64,000 nucleotides of DNA. It comes from Tupaia tana. Its lineage: Eukaryota; Chordata; Mammalia; Scandentia; Tupaiidae. The position numbers and the translations under genes are program-made. The stretch spans positions 88,733,975-88,797,974 of the forward strand of contig JAKSZU010000002.1 in the NCBI GenBank assembly GCA_026018925.1, in the 5' to 3' direction. Below, one piece after another: positions 11,590 through 22,967 of the stretch (within the stretch, counting starts at the first letter, position 1; each line of letters opens with the position of its first letter). Below the pieces are notes generated by a model, which saw only the letters and a list, made by a program, of their open reading frames with translations, had not been told where the DNA came from and ran no database searches.

Positions 11590-12186
11590 TTAATTTCCCC
11601 GCAGTTCATTTATTCTCAGACCAATCCAGTTGAGAATATTATACATGTCATCATCAACAGTTAATAAGCCATATCTGTTTCTCACTAACGTCCTGCCTCT
11701 CTATTGTATCTTTCTCTATCCTCTTCTCTTCACCTCCCCCATTCCACACTGTCCTATTCTCATTAAGTACCTTCATTTCCCTATAGCCTGGCTTACTTCA
11801 CTCAGCAATAGATCCTCCATATCTGCTATCAAATGCCAGGGTCTTGTTATTTTTTTCATCAGTTTGTGGACATTTGGGTTGGTTCCAACTTATGACTTTG
11901 TCCTTTGGATATTTTAATTTCTTTTACACATTCAATCACATATGTCACTTAGCTTGTAAAGTGAGTGTTCCAACATGAATACCAGTCCAGTTGGGGATAT
12001 TATACACATTATCAACAACAGGTAATAACCCATTTCTTTGTCCCATAAATGTCTTACCTCTCTATTTTTCTCCTTAATGTCTTTCCTTAGACTTTCCTCC
12101 TTTTTATACCCACCCTCTTCCCACACTGTATCTGGTATCTATAACCAAAGATTTTCTATGTTTCTAGATTCTCTAATCATTTAGTT
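11590..12186 (-). mobile_element. Two antisense LINE-1 3' ends in tandem
   Basis: A segment beginning near 11620 (accaatccagttgagaatat) and a second near 11985 (taccagtccagttggggatat) share the same L1 3' order: TATTATACA, then a CCTCTCTAT stretch, then CCTCC/CCCACACTGT. The first continues into ORF2-end sequence (ggcttacttcactcagcaat, ...catttgggttggttccaac). Confidence 0.65.
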
Positions 12187-12345
12187 TGGGCCATAGTGTG
12201 TGTCCATGTTATAATCCCTTCTCTTCCCATTTTCTTTAGGGATTTTGGGCACACATGTACACCCATGGCATGATTCTCATGCCACCGGGTTGAACTTGAA
12301 CTTGTCCATTTGAGATCCTCCACACTGCCTGTTGGCCTTTGCTTT
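12187..12345 (-). mobile_element. tRNA-derived SINE, diverged, inside L1 debris
   Basis: Recognisable - strand body (atcccttctcttcccatttt...gggattttgggcacacatg) and a head remnant ending ctgcctgttggcc. The GA-rich stretch is deleted. Confidence 0.6.
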
Positions 12346-12660
12346 TTTTATTAAATCCAATCTGTCAATCTTTTTTTTTCTCTCTTTTTTTAAATTGACG
12401 GTCTAGACCATTTACATTTAATGTGATTATTAATATTGCTAGATTTAAATATGTCATTTTGGTATTTTTTTTGTCTTTTCTGTGTTCCTTTTATGCCAGT
12501 CAGTATATATTAAGTGAAGACATACAAGTCTGGCTTGCTTCACTCAGCAGTAAATCTTGGTTTGCTTCACTCAGCGGTAAACCTTCCATATTCATCTACT
12601 TTCTGTCAAAAGCCAGGGCCTTGTTGTTTTTTGTGACTGAGTAGTGTTCTATAGATAATG
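12346..12660 (-). mobile_element. Antisense LINE-1 ORF2/3' remnant with a local duplication
   Basis: Contains an L1-type phrase (gaccatttacatttaatgtg) and then an end-of-ORF2 phrase twice in a row (ggcttgcttcactcagcagt at about 12532 and ggtttgcttcactcagcggt at about 12558). Confidence 0.6.
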
Positions 12661-13130
12661 AACCAGCAGAAGGCCTCTAATGTATCTTTCAGTGCAAGAG
12701 TAGAGGTCTCTCTGATTGGTAGGTACATTTATCATAAACATTGAATTTTTTAATATCATTGTCTCAACCCAAGCCTTAGTATTGGGGAGGTTGGAGGACT
12801 TTCTGTCATGTGAGAAGTGCTGTCCTTGGTGCCACATCCATGCTGGTGGAGGACTACCTTCATTTCCCATTTTTTTCTCATTTCAGTATCTGCTATATTT
12901 TCATGAGACTACCATAAAGAGTCTTGTGATTATAATCAACTGTAATAATTTAAGCTGATAACAACTTTGGTCACATAAAACATATAGACTTTTTCCCCTT
13001 CCACCTGCAATTTATATTTTTTGCTGCCTTAATTTGCATCTTTATGTATTGTTATTCCTTATTCTCCAATTAAGGCTGTTGTTTTTGACCACTTTGACTT
13101 AATCTACAAATTAAAGATTAAAAGATTTGC
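12661..13130. other. Sequence between L1 pieces, unassigned
   Basis: A small GC-richer part (12770-12860) has no recognised family. It may be further L1-related debris. Confidence 0.4.
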
Positions 13131-13793
13131 ATAGTATCATTACATCACTGGAGTATTTTGGTTTTGGTTTTGCATTTACTTTTAAAGTTTTGTATTTTTT
13201 TGTGTGTTTTTATGATGGTAATTATTATCCTTCCAATTCCAAATGTAGGATTTCTTGTAAGGGTGGTATAGTAGTGATGAATTCCCTCAGCTTTTGTTTG
13301 TCTGGCAAGGTCTTTATTTCTTTTACATTTCTGAAAGATAACTTTACTTGGTATAATATTCTTGGCTGATAGTTTCAATGCTTTGAATACATCTTCCGTT
13401 CGCTCCTGGCCTGTATTGTTTCTGCTGTGAACTAATCTGTTGATAGTCTAGTGGAAATTCCCTTAAATTTGACTTGATATTTTTTTTCTTTTACAGATTT
13501 TAAAATTCTTCTATCTCTTACTTTTTATAGTTTGTTTATAATGCACTATGGAGAGGATCTTTTTGTGGTGAATCTACTTTAGAATATTAGCGCTTCCTAG
13601 ACCTTGAAGTCCCTATATTTTCTAAGATTTAGGAAGTTTTCAGTATTATTTTGTTAAATAAGCTTTTTTTTTTTTGCTTTTCCTCTATCTCTTCTTGCTC
13701 TCACATTCTTATATTGTGAATATTTCACTTAATAGTATTCTATAGGTCTCTAGGCTCTTCTATTTTCTTTTTTTAAATATATATATATATGTG

Positions 13794-13850
<57 letters not shown>

Positions 13851-14188
13851 TTCTTTTTTTTTTTTCTCTGGCTGATATTGTCAAAAGACCTGTCTTCAAG
13901 TTTAGACATTTTTTCCTCTGATTGATCTAGTCAGTTATTGACGCTTTCAATTGCATTTTTTTATTGCACTCATTTACTTCTGTAGCATCATGATTTCTCT
14001 TTTGGCATTTATGATGTCTATTCATTAAATTTTTCATTCAGATCATGAGTTATTTTTCTGATTTCACTGAATCATTTGTCTATGTTCTCTTGTATATCAT
14101 TGAATTTACCTAAGATCAATATTTCAAATTCCTTTTCAGGCATTTTGTAAATTTCATTCATTCATTCTTTCTTTCTTCGGTTATTTTT
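13131..14188 (-). mobile_element. Antisense LINE-1 segment from the ORF1/ORF2 side
   Basis: Antisense L1 phrases include aattccctcagcttttgttt, ctggcaaggtctttatttc, ...acttggtataatattcttggctg and ...cgctcctggcctgtattg. A second group at 13870-14160 contains attgatctagtcagttattg. An AT microsatellite lies inside it. Confidence 0.65.
13777..13848. repeat. (AT)n microsatellite
   Basis: About 70 bp of nearly pure AT with two small interruptions (gtgt, ac). Confidence 0.95.
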
Positions 14189-14434
14189 TGAGACATTTTT
14201 TGCTATAGAGTATGTGTGCTTGCTGGAGACATAGTTGACCATAGTTTGAGTCCCAGACCCAGCAAATTAAAACTCTTGCTGTGCATGTGTGCATGTGTGC
14301 CCAAGATCCCGAGAAGAGGATGGAGAAGGAATTGTGGTATGGCCATTCCTCCTAGGGGGTGATTTCTTGCTTTCTGTCTCTCTGTGTCTCTGGCAAGTAC
14401 ACACACCCTATAGGAAAAATCTCTCTCTAAAGAA
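14189..14434 (+). mobile_element. Fold-back SINE: inverted 3' fragment joined to a 5'-truncated copy
   Basis: 14189-14230 is the 3' part of a long-form SINE on the - strand (gagacattttttgctataga...). It is joined directly to a + strand copy that starts inside the head (atagttgaccatagtttgag) and runs to its own 3' motif at about 14400-14432. The two ends form an inverted repeat of about 40 bp. Confidence 0.75.
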
Positions 14435-14469
14435 AATAAGCAAACAAACAACCAAAGTGATAACAATGT

Positions 14470-15520
14470 GCAGCATTGTGGACAGGAGCACTGAATTGGC
14501 TCTCTGTCCAATGTAGGCTGGCCAGCTGTGAGGTAGGCTATCGGGAGGGTGGCGCCATCACCAGGACGACTTTCAGGCTATCTAATTAGTAAGTGAAGCT
14601 GCTGCCAATCTAAATGTCAGATGGGTATGTACAGTAGCAGTGGATCCTTTAACTATGTCAATTTCCTTGTGGTGCAGACCTGCCTACCCCCGGTGAGTTG
14701 GGTGTCACGTAGATTGGCATACCAAGGTCTGGGACATTCTGCTAGGCATTGGCTCCAAGCAGCTGGAGTTTTGGGACTGTGATCACTCATCTGTGTGTAG
14801 TGGAATGATGGCGAAGCCTTGTGTGACTATTGGCCCTCAGGGTAGTATGCACTCGAGTGTCTGGTCTCAAGATGGCATCATACCATCTTGGTTATGGGTG
14901 AATGGGGAGTGCACTAAATGGGCTTCTTCTCTGACCATGCTGCTGCATGAACTCCAGGCAACTCTCCAAACTGTTCTGAGCTGTAAGGGCTTCAAGACGC
15001 TCCTGCAACAAGGGTTACAGTCATCTCTGGTGGCAATGGGGACCACGAGATCTCTGACTTACCTTTTTCCCATAAGAAAAAGTCCATCTTAGCTCCTAGT
15101 TGATCTTGGTTGAGTAGATAGCATGGCAAAGTCAGGGTTTCTTGATGGACCATCTTTGGTGTTACCCTGAGTTTTTGTACTCCCCAGGGATCCAGACATC
15201 TTGCACGTTCCTCTCTAGTACACTTATATAGCCACTCCAGTCAAAATATAGTTGTTATTGTTAGTCATGGACCTTTTCTTATGGGGGTCAGAAAATTGGC
15301 ACCAAGAAACTCCTTTTGGCCATCTGCTAAGGTCATTTTCCTTCACAAATATGTTTTGCTGGTTTTCATTCATGATCACTTACTTCCTCTATGTTTGCTC
15401 TCTTTTCTCCAGGGGTACTTTCGTGTTTTATATTTCTACTCAAAAAAAAAGTCTTTTGCCTGGCTCTCTGAACATTTTTCTTCTTCCAAACGCTGGTTTG
15501 CTTTGAAATAGATTTATCTT
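14470..15520 (-). mobile_element. Possible antisense LINE-1 5' UTR
   Basis: GC-richer than its surroundings (especially 14520-15060) and adjoining the antisense L1 ORF1-side sequence at the position where a 5' UTR would be expected. I do not recognise specific motifs. The + strand frame of 99 codons at 14793-15092 has no recognisable product. Confidence 0.4.
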
Positions 15521-15720
15521 TAAAATTGCTTATACAACTTATAATATTAATGAATTGAATTATTTACTTGTACTTGGTTTAGTGCTATGTGAATAAGGAA
15601 CTCTATGCATAACTCTCCATGTTGCAGGTTGGAATTTTCTAAGTTTTGGTAACATTATTTCCCAGTATCACCAGTTCCTAAATCTTTCTGGGTTACTTTT
15701 CTGTTTAAAAATGATCATGA

Positions 15721-15983
15721 GGGACCAGCAGTTAGCGTAATGGCTATGTCGCTGGACTCCCACATAGTCAACCGCGGTTCGCGTCCTGGACCCGGTGGCT
15801 TAAACTCACTCCGGGCACGTGTGCGTGCGTGCCCAAGATCCCGAGAGGAGAAGGGAGGAGAAGAGATTGCGGCGTGGCCATCCCCCCGGGGGGGGGTGAT
15901 TTCTCCCTTTCTATCTCTCTGTCTCTTTCTGTCTGTCTGACGAGTGCACGCGCCCTATAGCAAAAACCTCTCAAAAAAAAAAA
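15721..15983 (+). mobile_element. tRNA-derived SINE, long form (first of three in a train)
   Basis: Complete copy. Its palindrome has expanded to C6 followed by G9. The B box has one change (GGTTCGCGTCC). The duplication aaatgatcatga is at about 15709-15720 and recurs after the tail. Confidence 0.92.
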
Positions 15984-15999
15984 AAAATGATCATGATGA

Positions 16000-16264
16000 G
16001 GACTAGCAGTTAGTGTAATGGTTATGTCTCTGGACTCCCACGTAGTTGACCGCGGTTCGCATCCCAGACCCAGTGGCTTAAAACTCATGCCGGGCATGTG
16101 TGCTTGCGTGCCCAGGATCCGGAGAGGAGAATGGAAGAGAAGGGATTGTGGCATGGCCATCCCCCCTGGGGGGTGATTTCTTGCTTTCTGTCTCTCTGTC
16201 TCTCGTTGTCTGTCTGGCGAGCGCACACGCCCTATAGCAAAAACCTCTCCAAAAAAAAAAAAAA
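16000..16264 (+). mobile_element. tRNA-derived SINE, long form (second of the train)
   Basis: Complete copy starting ggactagcagttagtg. Its A tail runs into the third occurrence of atgatcatgatga. It is the same subfamily as the first copy but distinct at many positions. Confidence 0.92.
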
Positions 16265-16278
16265 AAAATGATCATGAT

Positions 16279-16553
16279 GAGCCAGTAGATATTATGGAGG
16301 TTAAAGCATCTGGATTCCACATGGCCAGCTGCACATTGGAGTCTGGACCTGTCGACTAGCAAAACATGTCAAGCACGTGTGTGCATATGAGCCAAAAATC
16401 CCAAGAGGAGGATGGAGAAGAAGGGATTACTGTATAGCCGTCAACCCAGGGGGTGCTTTCTCACTTGCCCTGTCTCACTCTGTGTCTCTGTCTGTCCCTG
16501 GGGACTGCATATGCCCTATAGCAAAAAAATTTAAAAATTAGAAAATCAAAAAA
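16279..16553 (+). mobile_element. tRNA-derived SINE, older copy (third of the train)
   Basis: A more diverged head (gagccagtagatattatgg) and body, with a weak A tail containing ttaaaaattagaaa. Its 5' edge is the target used by the two younger copies. Confidence 0.8.
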
Positions 16554-17193
16554 AGGCTCTTCTTTCTAAATTGCTGGGACCAGAAATAAAGTGCTTTGAA
16601 TACTTAAAGAATCTCAACTATGCTAGAACAGAAGTACATTTGGCCAGAGAACTTCAAATATATATTGTGCTGAGTGTTAAAAGCAACGTTTTACATAATC
16701 ATTTTGAGTCTACAATGGGCCATATTTGAGCTTTGTTTGTATTGTGTGTATAGCACTGTTGTTGATCCATCAGGCTGGTGTAAGACTCTCCTAATGAGAG
16801 TCTTTTTAAATCTTCAATATAGATGAAAATAAATCTGATGCGTTACAAGGAAAGTAGGCCAATTAGTGACAAAGCTTAAGAGCTTAAGGGAGGGAGCTAG
16901 ACCTTTATTTATCCTTGACAGAATAAGGAAGCAAAGCAGTCTTAATAGAGCATTTATGTTTCAATAAATTAGATCTCCTGTTTAAGAAATAGACTTTAAG
17001 ATTTTGAACTTCTAGGTCAGGTAATTTTATCATGGTTTTGTGGGATGCAAAATCACTGATTATTTTTGATCTGTAGGCTTGTACCAATACTCAATGAAAC
17101 AGAGATATAAATGTACTCTTTTATATCTTCATTTTTCTGTTAATATTGAGAAAGTTCCATTTTCCCCTGAAAAACTATTCTAGCCATTCTTGC

Positions 17194-17196
<3 letters not shown>
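16554..17196. other. Intron sequence, nothing recognised
   Basis: AT-rich; no family recognised. Confidence 0.55.

Positions 17197-17242
<46 letters not shown>
17197..17242. repeat. (AT)n microsatellite
   Basis: About 23 uninterrupted AT units. Confidence 0.95.
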
Positions 17243-17244
<2 letters not shown>

Positions 17245-19201
17245 TTGCATGATAATTAGGAATACTCCTTAATGATGTATATATTTCCTGACTTCTTTTC
17301 CAGCAAGATACTAGACTGAGATATTTTTTTTTTTAAATAGTGATATCCAGAAAATTCTATGTAAAGAATAAAAATCTTCTGGACCTAGAAATGAGGAGGA
17401 AGATGAATATTGGAGTGTCATGGCTTTCAGAGAAGTCATCATTTATTTGAAACTGGAATCTTTAGTTTGAACATACAGAGGACACAGTTGAGTCAAAATG
17501 ATGAAAGAGAATGCTCGAACCTCAAAAAGAAATGGCTTTCAGAGTTTAGATTTCTTAAAAATCTCTTTGAAAAGGTGAATTAGAAAATATACCAAAGCAC
17601 AGAGAAATTGTAAAAATGTAGCTTTTCTGTGCCTGATGACAGGCTGAAAATAAATTCTTCCTTGAGAAATGGAAACTCTTTGAGACTTGCATGGGTTTGA
17701 GATCTGCTTTTGCATTAATAGTACTTGTGAGTTCCTGCAAGGTATATTCATTTGGGGTTTCTGACAGAAGAAAACTCAATATTGTATTAAAAGAATGTTA
17801 TCTCAAAACAGTATTGTGTAGAGAGAAGAGGATTGGAGAAGAAAACCCTGATAAGCTCATAATAAAAGAATTTTCAAAAGATAGGCAGATGTCACCACAA
17901 ATAAGATAATCAAATATTACAAATTTAAGATAATAGAAAAATAATCTATAAGTTTTATGGCATATAAATCTTTATAATGATTAAAAATAAAAATGATGAA
18001 ATCCACATTATATTAGCCAATGCTAGCAATCAGTGCTACTATAATATCAAAAGATTTTCAAATCTCAGTAACTTATCACAGCAAAGGATGTTTCTCATTT
18101 ATACCAGAGTCTCATAAACTATACAGTGGTGATTGACTTTGCATGTGCTGAATAAGGTTTCATGCTCTTTCCATCTTATAGTTTTACATTTTCTAAGGAG
18201 TTCTCATAGAATTCAGCCATATTTCAAGCAGTAAGAGAAAAAGTATCACAAAGGCTATTTTATTGGCCAGAAGGTGGCTGATAAAAAAATCTTCCCAAAT
18301 TTTTATTGTCCAAGCCACTAGGACACAATACCAGCCTAACTTCAAAGGATGTGGAAACAGGATAGACTAGCATATTATCTATTTGTTCCTACATATAGAC
18401 ACGTTTTAAATTATAATTAGAAATTATAGAAATATAAATTAAAGACTAATTATTTTATTCTCTATAGTCTTGTTTATACTAAAGAAAAATATTGAAAAGG
18501 AAACTTGTAATATCGTTTAGTTAAATGAGACATGCTATCTTCATACAATAAGACGTTATGCAGACATCAAATTACTGTTTAGATAAACATTTATGTACCT
18601 GAGAAGTACTAACAATACACTATTAAGTGGTAAAAGGTCATCTGTTACAGAGAATATTGTGAGTGATTTAATGATTGAAGACAAATTATATTGGTCTGAG
18701 AGCATAGTTGTTGACAATGTCATTTCTCAAGTGGGGTATATTATTTTTATTTGTCTGATTGTATTTTATAGTTTTCTTTTAAAATAATGATTACATAGTA
18801 CCTTTTCACTGGGAAAAATCAAAATCGTACTGATATTACAAAAATTATTACTATTATACACACAAACTTTTTTTATTAGGTGTAAATTGTTTATACATAT
18901 TTTTCTTCATAGCATTTTATGTGTGCATGATAATGCTGCTTATTTCTACTCTTGAACTTTCTGCATTTATAAGTAGGCAATGATGCACAAAATTTGCTTC
19001 TGGATAATCTTGTGGGGGTCCTTTTAGTTTTTAGAACACTAATATGTGGAAGCTGTTCAGCCACAGGAATGTAGTAAGGAATGTATACTACTTAAAATGA
19101 CTCTACTGGCAGGATAATTAAATTTATGTCATGCATTTAATTCAATATTTTACTTCAGAAATTTTGAGTAGAACTCACTCACCTTCTCCTGCTCTTGTTA
19201 G
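17243..19201. other. End of intron 1, largely repeat-free
   Basis: Nearly 2 kb upstream of exon 2 without a recognisable repeat. The acceptor region ends cctgctcttgttag with a short pyrimidine tract. No alternative exon is supported. Confidence 0.6.
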
Positions 19202-19364
19202 TCTGTACCCCTTCAGCAGTGGTGTACAATCTGGTTCTATCGAGCAGAAGAAGGGGAAATTCCCAATCTGGCCAGAATGGAGTGAAACTGACATAAATGC
19301 AGAAAAGTGGGATGCAGGCAAAGGTGGAAAAGAAAAGGACAAAACAGGAAAAAGCCCCATATTC
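19202..19364 (+). CDS. ADGB: ADGB exon 2 (N-terminal extension of androglobin)
   Basis: This exon encodes the segment leading into the calpain-like domain of androglobin. It starts at the third base of a codon after ...gttag and ends on a full codon (TTC) before gtaagt, so the upstream intron is phase 2 and the downstream intron phase 0. The translation includes QSGSIEQKKGKFPIWPEWSE followed by KWDAGKG and KEKDKTGKSPIF, which match mammalian androglobin closely. The aromatic WPEWSE stretch and the following Lys-rich run are the recognisable marks. The first two bases of the opening codon come from exon 1, which is not in the window: no matching start exon is visible in bases 1-19201. A SINE begins only 56 bp after the exon end. 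There is no frameshift or stop. Confidence 0.95.
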
Positions 19365-19419
19365 GTAAGTAAATTTGAATGTTACTAGATTTTACTTTGG
19401 TTTCAAATTTCATAATGGA

Positions 19420-19690
19420 GGGACCAGCAAATGGTGCAATAGTTATGTCACTAGTCCCACGTAGTTGACTGAGTTGACTGCAGTTTGAGTCCCAGACCCA
19501 GTGACTTAAAACTCACACTGGGCACATGTGAGTGCGTGCTCAAGATCCAGAGGAGAGGATGGAGGAGAAGGGATTGTGGTGTGGCCATCCCCCCTGGGAG
19601 GTAATTTCTTGGTTTCTATTTATCTGTCTATCTCTGTCTCTCTGGCAAGTGCACATGCCCTAGAGGAAAAATCTCTCTCTTAAAAAAAAT
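19420..19690 (+). mobile_element. tRNA-derived SINE, long form, next to exon 2
   Basis: Complete copy with a small head duplication (gttgactgagttgactg). Flanked by tttcataatg (19408-19417) and attcataatg (19689-19698). It begins 56 bp after the exon 2 end. Confidence 0.9.
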
Positions 19691-19863
19691 TCATAATGTG
19701 ATAAGATAGCATGTCAGTGTGTTCTGTTTTTGTTTTGTTTTGTTTTGTTTTTTTCCACAATCTCCATTCAAAAGGGAAATAATAGTATCTTTGTCTACCT
19801 ATCTAACTCCATTCTCCTTCTTCCACACCTTGTCTTTCTAAACCTTAGGCCTGAGCCTTGGAG

Positions 19864-20230
19864 CAGTGATCCCCAACCTTCTTGGCCCAAGGACCAGTTT
19901 TGTATAAGATAATCCCTCTGGGGGGGAAGGTTTTTCCAAGTGCAACACATCCACCATGCACCCCATTTACACCACTGCCACATTGCAATATACAGTGACA
20001 CAATCACACAATAAGGTTTGCACTCCTATGAAATTCAATATGAACACTGATCCAACAGGTAATAGAGCCCAGGTATCATTGAGATCAATGGAGACTGACT
20101 GTAAACACAGATAAAGGTTTGCTTGTTCTCCGGTCATTTACCTCCTGCTGCATGAACACCACTGGTCTGCAGCCAGGTCAACAGCCCATGGACAGGCACA
20201 TGTCTATAGCCTAAGAATTGAGGATCCCAG
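19864..20230 (+). mobile_element. MER1-like hAT (Charlie) non-autonomous DNA transposon
   Basis: 367 bp. The left end cagtgatccccaaccttctt is the inverse of the right end (...attgaggatcccag) with few differences. Internal phrases (aaggaccagttttgt, ...cacacaataaggtttgcactcctatg..., ...cctcctgctgcatgaac) follow the order of MER1 elements. The 8-bp flanks are ccttggag and ctttagag (6 of 8 match), the size expected for hAT duplications. No transposase is encoded. Confidence 0.75.
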
Positions 20231-20238
20231 CTTTAGAG

Positions 20239-20587
20239 AATTCCATTTGTTTAACTGGGAGGAAAGAGATATAATGCAACAAAGGGAGAATTAAGAGATA
20301 GAACAAGTTAACAATGGATTTGGACAAAGTTGTAAAGCAAGCATTTAGAGAGGGTGGTTTAGAGAATAGAAGTCCCAACAAAGCTCTGAGCTATGATCAG
20401 AGATTATAGTAAACATGATAATTTAAAGAGATGCTACTGTGGGATAAGAATTGGATCCCTCTTATTATCTCTTCAATATATTTGGATAAATGATTAAACC
20501 ATTCTTTGTTTTGGTCATTTATATAATGTGTTTCTGAGACTGAAGATAAATGGGGTTCCTGTATTCTGGATATATATAGATATATAG

Positions 20588-20588
<1 letters not shown>
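20239..20588. other. Intron sequence, nothing recognised
   Basis: Unassigned; ends at a CA microsatellite. Confidence 0.5.

Positions 20589-20631
<43 letters not shown>
20589..20631. repeat. (CA)n microsatellite
   Basis: About 21 uninterrupted CA units. Confidence 0.95.
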
Positions 20632-20633
<2 letters not shown>

Positions 20634-22679
20634 CCTTTTGCCTATTTAAAAACTTTTCCTCTATTTCTAAATACTTTTCTGTTAAGGTTATGGGTCTGCA
20701 TTGCCTTTAGAATATGATATATTTATTTAGTACAGAAATTCACTTAAAATATTTATGGAATGCAATAAAATTTTCAAAAGACAGATGATGTTACCAGGGT
20801 GGCTGCATTGAACTCTGGTGTCTTTATTTGCACGGAACACTCTGAAGTGGTATATAGTAGCATTTACATTTTGTTCATAACATGCAGAATTGAAAACTGC
20901 TTAACCCATATCAGTGATTTGCTCACAGAAGATATTCTATATAGGTAACTAGTTACTAACTCTTAACAGTTCGACAATTTCCAAATTAGCAGTGTGTGGG
21001 AGACATATTCTTTGCACCACACCTAGAAATATTATGGAATTTTTAGATGCAAAGACTTTTGAAGACTCTGGGTTCAAATGAAAATGGAGATACTCTATGT
21101 ATTTTTAGTGGTAATTCAAAAGTTATGGGTATTTCATATACGTATATGGATATGTACATATCATTTCCAGAATTTACATTAGGCAGGTAGATTGTCCAAA
21201 TCCTAAGTTGAGAAGTTGAACTCTGAAAAAAAAATACCTACAAATGAGTCACTCCAAAATGTGGAGAAGGGGAGGGTCAGAAGTACTTGAATATTTTGAC
21301 ATTTAATTTTAAAAATTATTTATTTAATTTTGTTATTTTTTTTAAAAGTAGACTATGTCTTTATTATAAAATATTTTACTTTTAGAAAAACTTTCCTTTC
21401 TAGAATACACTATGATGTTAGAGGTCCCATAGTGGGAAAATAACAATTTATTTCTTCTAACTTTATATTTGTGGGCAGATTATTTTAGGACAAGTACAAT
21501 ACATTTAAACATTACATCTCGCTTCAGAATTTGTAACATTTTGACATGTCTCAAAGTTGGACCTCTTCCCTAAATGAACTTCTCTATATTCAGAAGCTCT
21601 CTAAGATTTTCTTCCTAGCATAGAAAAATTCTTCACATGTGGTATTAGTATTCCCTCATCTTAAAGTTTCCCTAGGATATGTAACCATCAGTAGCTGGTA
21701 TTAACTGAGGAGAACAGGAAGTTTTCAAAAATTAAACACTTTTCTAATTTCTGGCAGTCTTTACTCACGGCTTAATAGTCTTTCCCTTTGTCCATTGTTC
21801 CCAGAACTTTGATCATGTGTTGCTAGTAATAAAGCTGAATTCTCTTCGAGAGACTGATAAATTAAATAGCAAAAGGTCTTATATAATAATGCTTAATTAT
21901 ACTGTGAGTCTTATGATAAGTTTGGAGACAACCCCCATTAACTCACCAGAATACAAAACTCAATCTCATAATTTCTGGACACCTTTTAAATCTTTTCATC
22001 AGTAATTCAATTACGAAAATAACCATGAGATTAGAGAAGAGGCCTGTCCACCAATGAACTTATCTGTTATTCCCTCCTTATTGTGAGCCGAATAACATGA
22101 CAGAGCAAGGCAAAGAGGCACACCATCAGTTCCTAAGGTATTATATCAAAAAGGTCGGAGCTTATATAGCATGGCAATGGCTTTGCAGGTGCCATATCAT
22201 GATAGTTGAAATAACAAAGCCCAGCTAAGAGGAGTGCCAAAAGGCCTGCCTTGGCAGCTCTCTGGGATGCATCCCCATGAACACGGTCAGTAACAACTTG
22301 TCCAAGAGGTCCAAGTGACTATGGAAAGTGGGGGCTGCAGCCAGGGAGTAGTCCATTGCAGAGTAAGGATTCAAATAAGCATCTGGAAGCAGGCCCATGG
22401 GCAAAACACTGACAACTCTCTCACTAGTCCAGGGGAGAGATGCAGCCTTGGAACCAGAATGAAGGCTTGGTGACAGGTGAATGTGCTGCCCCCCCCCCCC
22501 CACCCCCCGCACTCTACACTATCCTGGGGCAGGTCAGGGTTGGTCCTGGAAAAATGTGAAGACATGAGCAGGTCTGACTATGGGGGTGTGCAGGAATAGA
22601 GTTTGGTCTCCTTGGGCATTGCAGAGGATACTCAGCCTGCAGAGATGCACTGTCTTGTACTGGGGCTCTATTATTATTT
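20632..22679. other. Intron sequence, unassigned
   Basis: The first 1.4 kb is AT-rich. 22080-22600 is more GC-rich and includes a C run (22491-22501) and a - strand frame of 95 codons (22225-22512) without recognisable similarity. It could be an old LTR or unique sequence; I cannot decide. Confidence 0.4.
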
Positions 22680-22713
22680 TTTTTTAAGTTGCTATTGTGT
22701 ATGGACACTCACC

Positions 22714-22753
<40 letters not shown>

Positions 22754-22833
22754 AGCCACCAGGTCTGGGACTTAAACCACAGTTGGCCATGTGGAAGTCC
22801 AGTGTCTTATCTATCATATCGCTTGCTGGATCC
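22680..22833 (-). mobile_element. tRNA-derived SINE, old, with a GA expansion
   Basis: Head on the - strand ends gcttgctggatcc. The body between head and 3' motif is lost and replaced by a run of about 16 GA units (22720-22752). Confidence 0.7.
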
Positions 22834-22967
22834 TTATTTTAACTTTTAAAATAAGTTTTTAGGGAGCTTGGAGTGGAAGTAAGCCTCTATCATATGACTA
22901 CTGGAAAATTTTGCAGATCTGTGGACTCAGATTCAGAGACTTATCAATATTATTAAAGCAAGGGCAA

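Noticed and set aside
14793..15092. 99-codon + strand frame
   Set aside because: Lies in what is probably an antisense L1 5' UTR; no similarity recognised.
15740..15800. SINE heads considered as genuine tRNA genes
   Set aside because: Heads lack a foldable acceptor and anticodon stem and are followed by the SINE body and A tail.
15721..16553. Tandem arrangement with near-identical spacers, considered as a CRISPR-like array
   Set aside because: Units are about 260 bp SINEs with A tails and duplications in a mammalian intron; there are no short repeats with unique spacers.
1..19201. Search for ADGB exon 1 and a CpG-island promoter
   Set aside because: No start exon with the expected Lys-rich N terminus and no CpG island is visible; local CpG clusters are all in SINEs or L1.
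20397..20627. CVCVCV frame on the - strand, also 31571-31762 and 51423-51863
   Set aside because: Translation of CA microsatellites.
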